64,000 nucleotides of DNA from CAYTZH01 sp964442285 (GTDB lineage: Bacteria > Myxococcota_A > UBA9160 > JAFDET01). The stretch is from positions 1 through 64,000 of the forward strand of contig CAYTZH010000003.1 of the NCBI GenBank assembly GCA_964442285.1, written 5' to 3'. The notes beneath the pieces were generated by a model. It did no database searches. It saw nothing but the letters and a program-made list of their open reading frames with translations, and was not told the DNA's origin. Position numbers and translations under genes: made by a program. Positions 49,753-60,210 of the stretch are shown here, piece by piece (the first letter of the stretch is position 1; the number at the start of each line of letters is the position of its first letter).

Positions 49753-50190
49753 ATGCGTCCCATGCGCGTCGACACCCGCCGTTTTCCCATGGTCCTGGCG
49801 GTCATGGACGGCAAGCAGAGCGACGACGACCTGGAGCACTACCTCGACCAGCTCGCCGCGCTCAACGAGCGGGGGGAGCGCTTCGGCCTGGTGACCGACA
49901 TCCGCGACTACGCGGCCAACTTCTCCCACGCCACGCGCTTCGGGAAGTGGTCGGCCGCCAACGAGAAGCGGACCGGAGAGCTGTGTGTCGGGGCCGCCGC
50001 GGTCATCCCCTCGGACCTGATCCGCTTCCTGTTCTCGTCCTTCTACCTGGTGGCCCAGGTGCCCTTCCCCTTCATCACCTGCCGCAGCTTCGGCGAAGCG
50101 GAGGCCTGGGTGGGCGACCGCCTGCGGGCGGCGGGCCTCGCCGTCCCGCCGGCGCCGACGGACTGGGGCGCCGGGCCGTCCGGGGCCTAG
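49753..50190 (+). CDS. STAS/SpoIIAA-like small protein
   Basis: This 145-residue protein starts at ATG 49753 behind AGGAGGGG. DTRRFPMVLAVMDGKQSDDDLEHYLDQL and RFGLVTDIRDYAANFSHATRFGKW suggest the alternating fold of SpoIIAA-like/STAS domains found as stand-alone proteins in proteobacteria. The function is not known. It precedes zwf by 165 bp. Confidence 0.6.
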   Translation: MRPMRVDTRRFPMVLAVMDGKQSDDDLEHYLDQLAALNERGERFGLVTDIRDYAANFSHATRFGKWSAANEKRTGELCVGAAAVIPSDLIRFLFSSFYLVAQVPFPFITCRSFGEAEAWVGDRLRAAGLAVPPAPTDWGAGPSGA

Positions 50191-50355
50191 CCGGACCGCG
50201 CCACCCCCGGCGCCCTGCCGATCCCTTGCCAGCGCCGCACGGATAGCGACCCTTCGCCTTCGGGAACGCCCGAAACGCGCGGACCGCCCGGGCGCGAAAC
50301 GCGTGGCAAACCCGGGCATCCTTCAAGACGGCTCTCGCCGCAACAGGAGACATGC

Positions 50356-51891
<1,536 letters not shown>

Positions 51892-51913
51892 GCCCGCGAA
51901 GGAGAACCGTCCC

Positions 51914-53332
51914 ATGAGCGAACGCACCAACGACATCGGGGTGGTGGGTCTGGGCGTGATGGGCGCCAACCTCGCCCGCAACTTCGCGCGACGCGGTCAC
52001 CGGGTGGCCGGCAACGATCGCAGCGTCGACGCGGCGCGCCGCCTCGCCGCCGAGCACCCCGACGCGGACCTCGACGTGGCCGAGGACTACCGGGCCCTGG
52101 TCGCCCGGCTGGAGCGGCCACGACGCATCCTGGTGATGGTGCCGGCGGGCGATCCCGTGGACGCCGTGGTCGACGCGCTCGATCCCCTGCTCGAGAAGGA
52201 CGACGTGATCGTCGACGGGGGCAACAGCCTCTTCACGGACACCGACCGCCGCGCCGCCCGCGCGGCCGGCCGCCCCTGGCACTTCGTGGGGATGGGCGTC
52301 TCGGGCGGCTCCGAGGGGGCGCTGAACGGCCCGTCGCTCATGCCCGGCGGCGATCCGGGTGCCTGGCAGCGGCTGCGTCCGCTGCTCGAGTCCATCGCCG
52401 CCACGAGCGACAGCGGTGCGTGCGTCACCCACTGCGGCCTGGGCTCCGCCGGGCACTTCGTGAAGATGGTCCACAACGGCATCGAGTACGGCGACATGCA
52501 GCTCATCGCCGAGACGGCGCTCCTGCTCCGCCGCGGGCTGGGGCTCGCGCCGGAGGCGGTGGCCGACGCCTTCGACGCCTGGAACGCCGCGGAGCTCGAG
52601 AGCTTCCTGGTCGAGATCACCGCCCGCATCTTCCGGGTTCCCGATCCGCAGCGCCCGGGCGCCCTGCTGCTGGATGCAGTCCTCGACCGCGCCGGCCAGA
52701 AGGGCACCGGACGTTGGACGGTGCGCGCCGCCGTCGAGATGGGCGTGGCGGCGCCCACCATCGCCGCCGCCCTGGATGCCCGGGTGCTCTCCGCCGGGCT
52801 CGAGCTGCGCCGCGCCGCCGAGGCCGCCTTCGGAGGTCCGGCCCACGGGCCGCTCGTCGACGTGGCGGTGGACGACCTGCGCGACGCCCTCTACGCCGCC
52901 AAGATCGCCAGCTACACCCAGGGCTTCGCGCTGCTGGCCGCCGGCAGCGAGGAGCACGGCTACGGCACCGACCGGGCGGAGATCGCGCGCATCTGGAAGG
53001 CCGGCTGCATCATCCGCGCCCGCTTCCTCGACCGGGTGCGGGAGGCCTTCCGCGCGGAGCCGGACGGCTTCCTGGCCCTCGCGCCCCACTTCCGCGACGA
53101 GCTCGCGGCGCGGCTGCCCGGCTGGCGGCGGGTGGTGGCGGCGGCGACCGCGACCGGCCTGCCGATCCCGGCGCTGGCGGCGTCGCTCACCTGGTTCGAC
53201 ACCCTGACCACGGCCTCGGGCAGCGCGTCCCTGATCCAGGCGCAGCGCGACTACTTCGGCAGCCACACCTACGAGCGCGTCGACGCCCCCGGCGAGTTCG
53301 TGCACACCGACTGGGAGCGGTCCGGGAGCTGA
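51914..53332 (+). CDS. gnd: 6-phosphogluconate dehydrogenase, decarboxylating
   Basis: This 472-residue enzyme oxidises and decarboxylates 6-phosphogluconate to ribulose 5-phosphate with NADP+. It begins at ATG 51914 behind AAGGAGAA. Seen: VVGLGVMGANLARNFARRG (NADP fold), DGGNSLFTDTDRR, GMGVSGGSEGALNGPSLMPGG (substrate), HFVKMVHNGIEYGDMQLIAE (catalytic Lys/His/Glu) and IASYTQGF. The length matches the long bacterial form. Second gene of the zwf-gnd operon. Confidence 0.97.
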   Translation: MSERTNDIGVVGLGVMGANLARNFARRGHRVAGNDRSVDAARRLAAEHPDADLDVAEDYRALVARLERPRRILVMVPAGDPVDAVVDALDPLLEKDDVIVDGGNSLFTDTDRRAARAAGRPWHFVGMGVSGGSEGALNGPSLMPGGDPGAWQRLRPLLESIAATSDSGACVTHCGLGSAGHFVKMVHNGIEYGDMQLIAETALLLRRGLGLAPEAVADAFDAWNAAELESFLVEITARIFRVPDPQRPGALLLDAVLDRAGQKGTGRWTVRAAVEMGVAAPTIAAALDARVLSAGLELRRAAEAAFGGPAHGPLVDVAVDDLRDALYAAKIASYTQGFALLAAGSEEHGYGTDRAEIARIWKAGCIIRARFLDRVREAFRAEPDGFLALAPHFRDELAARLPGWRRVVAAATATGLPIPALAASLTWFDTLTTASGSASLIQAQRDYFGSHTYERVDAPGEFVHTDWERSGS

Positions 53333-53346
53333 CTGCCACCCCCGGG

Positions 53347-53991
53347 CTAGGCAGACCCCGGGCCTTCGCCCCGCACGCTGCGGTCCCAGTAGATCCGCGT
53401 CTGATCCATCTGGTAGACCAGGGCCGCGGAGGCCACCAGCAGCGTGAGAAACGCCACCATCCCGAAGCCGCCGGCCAGCTGGGACACCAGGGCGAGGAAG
53501 AGCAGCCCGACCACCGAGGCGATCGACGGCAGCATGTCCCGGAGCCGGGCCGGCTCGACGCTCTCGAAGAACTCCCGGTTCTCCGGGTCCCGCCGCGCGC
53601 GGCGGAAGATCGTGTGGCTCTCCCAGACCGAGAGGGTGAACAGCAAGGCCAGGAGCGCGAACCAGCCCTGCAGCCTGCCCGGCCCCATGATGTCGACGAG
53701 GGTGAACTCGAGCACGCCGATCACGAAGGGAAGCGTCGTCTCCCGCAGCGTCGGAACCCAGCGGAAGCGCATGACCAGGGTGGTGTAGAAGAGCCAGATC
53801 TGGACGACGCCCAGGAACATGGCGACGACCTGGGCCCAGCCCGCTGCGGCGCTCCAGCCGCCCTCCCAGAGATAGGCGCTGTCCCGGAGCCGGTTCCACA
53901 AGAGCTCGAGCGCCAGGGCCTGGATGATGCTCAGCAGCGTGAGCAGGACCGCCGGGAAGTGCTCCTTGGCCCGCTGCTGGAAGGTCTCCAC
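53347..53991 (-). CDS. hypothetical membrane protein
   Basis: This 214-residue protein has about six hydrophobic helices and no known motif. It starts at GTG 53991 directly after the MscS stop (TAG GTG), so translation is coupled. It may assist the channel or membrane tension sensing. Convergent with gnd. Confidence 0.65.
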   Translation of the reverse strand: METFQQRAKEHFPAVLLTLLSIIQALALELLWNRLRDSAYLWEGGWSAAAGWAQVVAMFLGVVQIWLFYTTLVMRFRWVPTLRETTLPFVIGVLEFTLVDIMGPGRLQGWFALLALLFTLSVWESHTIFRRARRDPENREFFESVEPARLRDMLPSIASVVGLLFLALVSQLAGGFGMVAFLTLLVASAALVYQMDQTRIYWDRSVRGEGPGSA

Positions 53992-55842
53992 CTAGGCCTC
54001 GTCGGCGCCCTGGGCCCGGGTGCGCCGCGGCCGGCCGGGCGATCCCTCGGGCGGGTAGTCGAGGGTGTCGATGACCCGCTGGCGGAACTCGGTGGGGAAC
54101 TGCGGGAACGGCAGCGCCCCCTCGTTGCGCCACGCCTCCACCCGCTCTGCGGCCTCGCGGCCCGCCTGCACGTCGAGCCCGTCGTCCTGGCCCACGTAGA
54201 TGGTCTGGGAGGGGAAGGCGAAGCCGGTGCCCGCCTCCGCGATCACGTCCATGAAGCGGAGGTAGACGTCCTCGCGGACCTCGAGGAACTCGCTCCAGTC
54301 GCTGGTCAGCACGTAGGCGAAGACCTCGAGGTCCAGCGAGCAGGCGCCGAAGCCCACGAAGCGCACCCGGGCGGGGTCGTTGTCGACCTTCGGATGCGCC
54401 AGCAGGACCTCCCGCAGACGCGCCAGGGTGTAGCGGAGCTGCTCGGGCGTGGTCTCGTAGCGCACGCCGATCTTGGTCGAGAGCCAGATGCGATCGCGCT
54501 TGGCGAAGTTCTCCAGATAGAGCTGGGAGAACTCGGCGTTGGGAATGGACACCAGGGTCCGGTCCAGGGTGCGCACGCGGGTCGAGCGCAGACCGATCTC
54601 CTCGACGGTGCCGACCCGGTCCCCGAAGCGGCAGAAGTCCCCGACGCGCACCGGCTGATCGGCGAAGAGCGTGACGCCGCCGAACAGGTTCTCGATGGTC
54701 TTCTGGGCCGCCAGGGCCACCGCGATGCCGCCCACGCCGAGGCCCGCGACGGCGGCGGTGACGTTCACACCCAGGCTGGCCAGGATGGCGAGGAAGGCGA
54801 TTCCCAGCAGCAGGGCCTTGATGATCCGCCGGCCGGGCGAGAGGACCGGCACGAGTCCGGCCTGCCCCTCCTGGACCATGCGCTGGTGCAGGGCCAGGGA
54901 GCCCAGATCGATCAGCCGGAAGAAGAACCAGGCGAAGGCGACGATCGCCAGCAGCTGCTCGAGGTTGCGCATGGCCTCGTGGGCCGGCACGGACAGGCCC
55001 AGGAGCGGATGCCCCGCGCGCAGGATGGCGGTGGCCAGCGCGAGGCGGATCGGTCCCTGGACCACCAGCACGAGGCGGCGGTCGAGGGCGCCTTCGGAGC
55101 CGCGCACGTAGAGCGCGTGGAGGATCCGGATCACCAGGGTCGAGAGCAGGAGCGAGACGAGCCAGGCGATCCCGGCGAGCAGCAGGAGCCCGATCCACTG
55201 CCAGAGCGCGACCTCGAACAGGCGCGCCTCGAAGAAGACCGGCGGCAGCACGTCCATCAGCGGGCCGTAGCCGAACTCCTCGTAGAGGGCGGGGATCCGA
55301 GACACGGTGTCGGCGGAGAGCTTCCAGATCCGCACCCGGTCCCCGTCGCGGGGGACCCGCTGGAGCAGGAGGGAGACCGCGCCGTCGGCGGTCTCGATCC
55401 GCGTCAGCCGGTCCTGCCAGGCCGGAAGGCCATCGTCGGAATTGCCGTCGTTGGTGGGGCTCAGCAGCTCGAACTCGACCCAGTAGGTGCGGTCGAGGAC
55501 GAACTTGAACTGCCGGGCGAGCTCGGGTCCGCGCGCGGCCCGCTCGCCGGCCGGGATGCGGCGCAGGTCCAGGAACTCGGTGGCGCGCTCGTAGTCTCCG
55601 TCGTGGCAGGCCTTCAGGTAGCCGTACATGGAGCCGCGGGGCGTGCCGCGGTTGAAGGGGTCCTCGGGTCCCATGGGCTTCGAGGGATCGATGGGGTCGG
55701 GCGTTCCCCCGGCTTCCGGGGCTGCGGCGGGCGCCGCGTTCTCCTGGGTCTGGCCCCGGGCCGGGGTCGGGGGCGCGAAGACGATCAGCCCCACCGCGGC
55801 GCAGAGCGCCACGCGGCGGATGAGGGGGGTGGACGTACGCAT
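53992..55842 (-). CDS. MscS-family mechanosensitive channel
   Basis: This 616-residue channel protein has a signal peptide (LCAAVGLIVFAPPTPARGQ), a periplasmic domain of ~170 residues, four membrane segments and the MscS pore/beta region: VNVTAAVAGLGVGGIAVALAAQ followed by KTIENLFGGVTLFAD, PVRVGDFCRFGDRVGTVEEIGLRSTRVRTLDRTLVSIPN, SLDLEVFAYV. It opens under membrane tension to release solutes at osmotic downshift. The periplasmic extension is of the YnaI/MscK type, not of the small MscS type. Coupled to the small membrane protein downstream. Confidence 0.92.
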   Translation of the reverse strand: MRTSTPLIRRVALCAAVGLIVFAPPTPARGQTQENAAPAAAPEAGGTPDPIDPSKPMGPEDPFNRGTPRGSMYGYLKACHDGDYERATEFLDLRRIPAGERAARGPELARQFKFVLDRTYWVEFELLSPTNDGNSDDGLPAWQDRLTRIETADGAVSLLLQRVPRDGDRVRIWKLSADTVSRIPALYEEFGYGPLMDVLPPVFFEARLFEVALWQWIGLLLLAGIAWLVSLLLSTLVIRILHALYVRGSEGALDRRLVLVVQGPIRLALATAILRAGHPLLGLSVPAHEAMRNLEQLLAIVAFAWFFFRLIDLGSLALHQRMVQEGQAGLVPVLSPGRRIIKALLLGIAFLAILASLGVNVTAAVAGLGVGGIAVALAAQKTIENLFGGVTLFADQPVRVGDFCRFGDRVGTVEEIGLRSTRVRTLDRTLVSIPNAEFSQLYLENFAKRDRIWLSTKIGVRYETTPEQLRYTLARLREVLLAHPKVDNDPARVRFVGFGACSLDLEVFAYVLTSDWSEFLEVREDVYLRFMDVIAEAGTGFAFPSQTIYVGQDDGLDVQAGREAAERVEAWRNEGALPFPQFPTEFRQRVIDTLDYPPEGSPGRPRRTRAQGADEA

Positions 55843-56069
55843 GGACCTCCTCCAGGTCGGGTGCGGCCCCGGCTCGGGGCCCGGGAGCGGCGTGGGGAAC
55901 GCAGCTTAGCTCGCACGGCAGTGCGCGTGGGGATGCCGCAGCCTGGGACATCGGGTCCCGCTCCCCGGGCGAATGCGGCAATTCGTCGCATCGGGCCGTC
56001 CGATCTTCCCGCTGCGGTCTCCCCGCGCGGGCATGGGACTTGCGTTGAATGCCATTGGGAGGCCTAGTC

Positions 56070-56789
56070 ATGGTTCAGGCTGCAACGCATCTCGTGTCGG
56101 ACGACCGGCCCCGGCTCCCGTGCGGGGAGTGGGGTCTTCCGGCCGAGGACCAGGAACAGCTCCGCCGCGCTGCCATCGGGTTCCGCGAGTACGAGCGCGG
56201 ACAGGTCATCCGTCACCCGGGCAGCGGCACCGAGGACGCGCTCCTGATCGAGCGCGGCTTCGCGCGGGTCTACCGACCGACACCGAGCGGTGGCGAGACG
56301 ACCCTCCACCTGCTCGGGCCCGGCGATCTCGGGGGAAGCGTACCGGGGGCGGGCCAGAACGAGCTCGGCGGATACGTGGTGGCGGTGACGCCGACCCGGG
56401 TGGCGCGGATTCCGAGCGCCGCGCTCGAGCGCCTGCTCCTGCGCCGCCCGAGCCTCTGTGTCGCCCTGGCCCGCCAGCTCTCGCGCAGGCTCCGCCAGCT
56501 CGAGGACCGGGTGGAGAGCGTGTCGTGCCTCGAGGTCCAGGACCGGATCACCCGGACGCTGCTGGAGCTGGCGTCGGCCTTCGGCGAGCCCACGGGCCGA
56601 GGCGTGCGGATCGCGGTCCCGCTCACCCAGGCCGAGCTGGCGACCCTGGTCGGAAGCACCCGGCAGACCGTGAACGCGGTGCTGAGCATGCTCCGCGCCG
56701 AGGGTCTGATCGGACACGCGGGACGTCGCCTCGAGGTGGACGAGGCGGGTCTGCGCCAGCGCCTGGAGCGCGGAGCAGCCGTCGCCTAG
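56070..56789 (+). CDS. Crp/Fnr-family transcriptional regulator
   Basis: This 239-residue regulator starts at ATG 56070 (GGGAGG upstream; an ATG at 56049 is less likely). N-terminal cNMP-type barrel (IGFREYERGQVIRHPGSGTEDALLIERGFARVY, LGPGDLGG), dimer helix, and C-terminal HTH (VPLTQAELATLVGSTRQTVNAVLSMLRAEGLI). There is no FNR-type N-terminal cysteine cluster, so cAMP, another ligand or redox via single cysteines is more likely. It stands divergent from the MscS gene across 227 bp. Confidence 0.9.
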   Translation: MVQAATHLVSDDRPRLPCGEWGLPAEDQEQLRRAAIGFREYERGQVIRHPGSGTEDALLIERGFARVYRPTPSGGETTLHLLGPGDLGGSVPGAGQNELGGYVVAVTPTRVARIPSAALERLLLRRPSLCVALARQLSRRLRQLEDRVESVSCLEVQDRITRTLLELASAFGEPTGRGVRIAVPLTQAELATLVGSTRQTVNAVLSMLRAEGLIGHAGRRLEVDEAGLRQRLERGAAVA

Positions 56790-56811
56790 CGCGCGGAGCA
56801 GTCGTCGCCCA
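56768..56811. repeat. 23-bp-period tandem duplication across the crp-like stop codon
   Basis: A 21-base segment (56768-56788), which ends in the gene's stop region (GTCGCCTA), recurs at 56791-56811 with two changes, and a third partial copy follows. The TAG of the first copy is CAG in the second. Confidence 0.8.
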
Positions 56812-56853
56812 GCGCGCGGAGACGCGTCGGCGGGCCGGCAGCCCGGCGGTCGC

Positions 56854-57213
56854 TCAGCCGGGCTGGAGCCAGCCGAGGGCACCCAGGGCGCCGAGTCCCG
56901 CCACGAGGCAGCCGAGCGCGGCCACGCCGAACCCCGCCGCACCCGCATAGAAGGACGGACGGATCGCCCGCAGCCCGCGCTCGTCGAGCCGAGGGTGGTG
57001 GTGCACCGGGTGTACCCACCAGAGCGCGGGCAGGTCCCCGGACCGCAGGAGGCCTTCGCGCAGGCGCAGGTGGTAGAGGAGGCCCGCGGGGACGCCCAGC
57101 GCCATGCCAGCGGCCACGAGGGCCGCCCCGAGCTGGAAGAGGACCAGCCAGTGCAGGTGGGCCACCGCCAGCAGGGCGCCCAGAGCCGCCAGCGCCAGGA
57201 GCGTCTCGATCAC
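56854..57213 (-). CDS. small hypothetical membrane protein
   Basis: This 119-residue protein starts at GTG 57213 (VIETLLALAAL). It has three hydrophobic helices and a conserved-looking WWVHPVHHHPRLDERGLRAIR loop rich in His. I do not recognise the family. It is divergent from the carboxylesterase gene. Confidence 0.55.
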   Translation of the reverse strand: MIETLLALAALGALLAVAHLHWLVLFQLGAALVAAGMALGVPAGLLYHLRLREGLLRSGDLPALWWVHPVHHHPRLDERGLRAIRPSFYAGAAGFGVAALGCLVAGLGALGALGWLQPG

Positions 57214-57347
57214 GGGGCTCCGATCGTCGGGTCGCGCCGCCCGGTTGAGCGACGCGCCCCTCCCCCGAGAGACACCACCGGGGGCCGTTTCGACCCGGCG
57301 CCCGGGCACCTATGCTCGCCCGCAGCGGCGGGAAGGAGCAACGCGCG

Positions 57348-58865
57348 ATGAATCCCAGCGTCGAGATCTCCCAGGGGCGGCTCGAGGGACGCAGCTCGGA
57401 GGGCGTCCAGTCCTTCCTCGGCATCCCCTATGCGGCGCCCCCGGTGGGCCCCCTGCGTTTCCGGGCGCCCGAGCCCCCGTCGCCCTGGAGCGGCGTTCGC
57501 GACGCCGGCGACTTCGGTCCCAGCGCGCCCCAGCAGAAGCTCGCCCTGCCCCTCCCCGGCATGGAGGTGGGGCCCATGGACGAGGACTGCCTCTACCTCA
57601 ACGTCTACACCCCGACGGCCGACGGCGGCCGGCGACCCGTCATGGTGTGGATCCACGGCGGCGCGTTCGTGATCGGCTCGGGCTCGCAGCCGATCTACGG
57701 CGGCGCGGCGCTCGCCCGCCGCGGCGACGTGGTGGTGGTCACCATCAACTACCGGCTGGGGCCGCTCGGTTTCCTGTTCCTGCCGGACCTCTGCCCCGGC
57801 CTCGAGGGCGCCGTCGGCAACGCCGGGATCCGCGATCAGGTGGCCGCCCTCACCTGGGTGCGGGAGAACATCGCCGCCTTCGGCGGCGACCCGGAGAACG
57901 TCACCATCTTCGGGGAGTCCGCGGGCGGGATGAGCGTGGGCACCCTGCTCGGCTGCCCGTCGGCGCGCGGTCTGTTCGCCCGGGCGATCCCCCAGAGCGG
58001 CGCCGCCCACAATGTGCACACGCGCGAGAGCGCGAGCGCGGTGGCGCGGGGCTACCTGGAGCACCTCGGGATCGAGCCGGCGAACGCCGCCCGGACGCTG
58101 CGGGAGCTGCCGCCGGACAAGCTCCTCGAGGGCGGGGCGCAGATGGTGCTGAAGCTGGGAACGGGCCCGGGCCTGCTTCCCTTCCAGCCCGTCGTCGACG
58201 GCGACCTGCTCCCCGTGTCGCCCCTCGACACCGTCGCCTCCGGCGCGACCACCGGGCTCGACCTGATGGCGGGGACCACGCGCGACGAGTGGAAGCTCTT
58301 CGTCATGATGGACCCGGGCATCCAGAAGCTCGACGAGGCCGCCCTTGCGCGACGGCTCGAGGCGCAGGTGGCGGATGCGGCGGGCCTGGTGGAGACCTAT
58401 CGCAAGAGCCGTCACGAGCGCGGTCTCTCGGTGGCGCCCCGGGACCTGCTGGTGGCGATCGAGACCGATCGCATCTTCCGGATCCCGGCGATCCGGCTCG
58501 CCGAGGCCCACGTGGCGAGCGGAAGGCGCGCCTTCATGTACCGCTTCGACTGGGAGTCGCCCGCTCTGGGCGGGCTGCTCGGCGCCTGCCATGCGGTGGA
58601 GATCCCGTTCGTCTTCGGCGGGCTCGGGCTTCCCGGGGCCGACCAGTTCGGGGGCAGGGGGCCGGAGGCCGAGCGGCTGTCGGCGCTCTGCATGGACGCC
58701 TGGACGGCCTTCGCCCGCAGCGGGGAGCCGAGCCACCCGGAGCTGCCCGGGGGCTGGACGGCCTACGAGCCCACCCGGCGGAGCACCCTGCTGCTGAACC
58801 GGGAAGTGGCCCTCGAGCTCGATCCCGACGGCGCCGAGCGCCGCGCCTGGGAGGGCACGCTCTAG
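57348..58865 (+). CDS. type B carboxylesterase
   Basis: This 505-residue alpha/beta hydrolase has the whole carboxylesterase signature: GRLEGRSSEGVQSFLGIPYAAPP, EDCLYLNVYTP, VMVWIHGGAFVIGSG (oxyanion hole), nucleophile Ser in FGESAGGMSVG, and HAVEIPFVFGG carrying the catalytic His. The ATG at 57348 has GGAAGGAG upstream. No signal peptide, so likely cytoplasmic. It hydrolyses carboxylic esters; the substrate is unknown. Confidence 0.92.
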   Translation: MNPSVEISQGRLEGRSSEGVQSFLGIPYAAPPVGPLRFRAPEPPSPWSGVRDAGDFGPSAPQQKLALPLPGMEVGPMDEDCLYLNVYTPTADGGRRPVMVWIHGGAFVIGSGSQPIYGGAALARRGDVVVVTINYRLGPLGFLFLPDLCPGLEGAVGNAGIRDQVAALTWVRENIAAFGGDPENVTIFGESAGGMSVGTLLGCPSARGLFARAIPQSGAAHNVHTRESASAVARGYLEHLGIEPANAARTLRELPPDKLLEGGAQMVLKLGTGPGLLPFQPVVDGDLLPVSPLDTVASGATTGLDLMAGTTRDEWKLFVMMDPGIQKLDEAALARRLEAQVADAAGLVETYRKSRHERGLSVAPRDLLVAIETDRIFRIPAIRLAEAHVASGRRAFMYRFDWESPALGGLLGACHAVEIPFVFGGLGLPGADQFGGRGPEAERLSALCMDAWTAFARSGEPSHPELPGGWTAYEPTRRSTLLLNREVALELDPDGAERRAWEGTL

Positions 58866-58898
58866 CGATGCGGCGCCCAGGGCGCGCTCCAGCGATGC
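58853..58898. repeat. 27-bp-period tandem duplication across the carboxylesterase stop codon
   Basis: A 19-base segment (58853-58871) recurs at 58880-58898 with two changes. The first copy holds the TAG stop (58863-58865); in the second copy the same triplet is CAG. Confidence 0.7.
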
Positions 58899-59016
58899 CG
58901 GGGGGTGGGCTCCGGCCGCGAAACCGGGCCCGCGCGCGGCCATCCAAGCATGCGTCTGATCGGGGTCCGCGCACGAAGGCTCCTTCGGGGCCCGTCCGAC
59001 CCAGCGAGGAGGCGTC

Positions 59017-60186
59017 ATGCGCAGCGTGAGAGCGAACCCGGGCAAGAGGCTGCGGCTCTGGCCGCTGGGGGCGGCCCTGGCGGTCCTGGCCGCCCTGGCC
59101 TGCGAGGCCGCGCCCCGGGCGGGTGCCGCCGGGGAGGGCGAACGCGCGAAGGGTCCGGCGACCGCCGTCTTCGCGGGCGGCTGCTTCTGGTGCATGGAGC
59201 CGCCGTTCGAGAAGCTCGAGGGCGTCTCCGCCGTGCTCTCGGGCTACTCCGGCGGGTCCGAGGTGGACCCGACCTACGAGCAGGTGGCGCGCGGTCTGAC
59301 GGGTCACGCCGAGGTCGTCCAGGTGCACTACGACCCGGCGCGGATCTCCTATGCGGCGCTGCTCGAGGTCTTCTGGCGCCAGATCGATCCCACGGACGCC
59401 GGTGGGCAGTTCGTCGACCGGGGCCGCCAGTATCGCTCCGCCATCTTCGTCGCGAACGAGGAGGAGCGGCGTCTCGCGGAGGCGTCGAAGCGGGCGCTCG
59501 AGGCCAGCGGTCGCTACGACGCGCCGCTCGTCACCCCGGTGGTGGACCTCCAGGCGTTCTACCCGGCCGAGGACTACCATCAGGACTTCTACAAGAAGAG
59601 CCCCGTCCGCTACCGGCTCTACCGCGCCAACTCGGGTCGGGACGCCTTCCTGAAGCGGGTGTGGAAGGACGACCCCGCCAAGGCGCCCGCGGCGAGTCGC
59701 TCCCCGGCTCCGTCCCCGACGCGGTCGGCGGAGGCTCGCCCCTACGGCCGCCCGAGCGACGCCGAGCTGCGACGGCGGCTCACGCCGCTCCAGTACGAAG
59801 TGACCCAGAACGACGCCACCGAGCGGCCGTTCCAGAACGCCTACTGGGATCACAAGGAGCGGGGGATCTACGTGGACGTGGTGAGCGGGGAGCCGCTCTT
59901 CAGCTCCGAGGACAAGTTCGCCAGTGGCACCGGCTGGCCCAGCTTCACCCGTCCGATCGAGGCCGAGCGCATCCGTGAGAAGGTCGACACCAGCCTGTGG
60001 ATGACCCGCACCGAGGTGCGCAGCCGCGACGGCGACAGCCATCTCGGCCACGTCTTCCCGGACGGCCCGCCGCCGACGGGGCTCCGCTACTGCATCAACA
60101 GCGCCGCCCTGCGCTTCGTCGCCCTCGAGGACCTGGAGGCCGAGGGCTACGGGGCGTACCGCGCGGGCTTCGAGACCGCCCGCTAG
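59017..60186 (+). CDS. msrAB: exported MsrA-MsrB methionine sulfoxide reductase fusion
   Basis: This 389-residue protein reduces both epimers of methionine sulfoxide. The N-terminus is a lipoprotein-type signal (LAVLAALACEAA). MsrA domain, residues ~45-215: GGCFWCMEPPFEKLEG with the catalytic Cys, GYSGGSEVDPTYEQVARGLTGHAEVV, YHQDFYKK. MsrB domain, ~250-389: TPLQYEVTQNDATERPF, ASGTGWPSF, GDSHLGHVFPDGPPPTGLRYCINSAAL with the catalytic Cys. The two CxxC zinc pairs of many MsrB proteins are missing. It probably repairs periplasmic or surface proteins. Confidence 0.92.
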   Translation: MRSVRANPGKRLRLWPLGAALAVLAALACEAAPRAGAAGEGERAKGPATAVFAGGCFWCMEPPFEKLEGVSAVLSGYSGGSEVDPTYEQVARGLTGHAEVVQVHYDPARISYAALLEVFWRQIDPTDAGGQFVDRGRQYRSAIFVANEEERRLAEASKRALEASGRYDAPLVTPVVDLQAFYPAEDYHQDFYKKSPVRYRLYRANSGRDAFLKRVWKDDPAKAPAASRSPAPSPTRSAEARPYGRPSDAELRRRLTPLQYEVTQNDATERPFQNAYWDHKERGIYVDVVSGEPLFSSEDKFASGTGWPSFTRPIEAERIREKVDTSLWMTRTEVRSRDGDSHLGHVFPDGPPPTGLRYCINSAALRFVALEDLEAEGYGAYRAGFETAR

Positions 60187-60210
60187 GCGCGGGCTTCGAG
60201 ACCGCCCGCT
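60161..60210. repeat. exact 24-bp duplication across the msrAB stop codon
   Basis: Positions 60161-60184 and 60187-60210 are identical (period 26). The stop TAG spans the junction (60184-60186). After the second copy the same bases read TCAG, which also supplies the stop of the convergent lpxD gene. Confidence 0.9.

Noticed and set aside
55973..55991. ATGCG-N9-CGCAT palindrome upstream of the Crp-like gene
   Set aside because: Only five matching base pairs per arm and no second copy; too weak to list as an operator.
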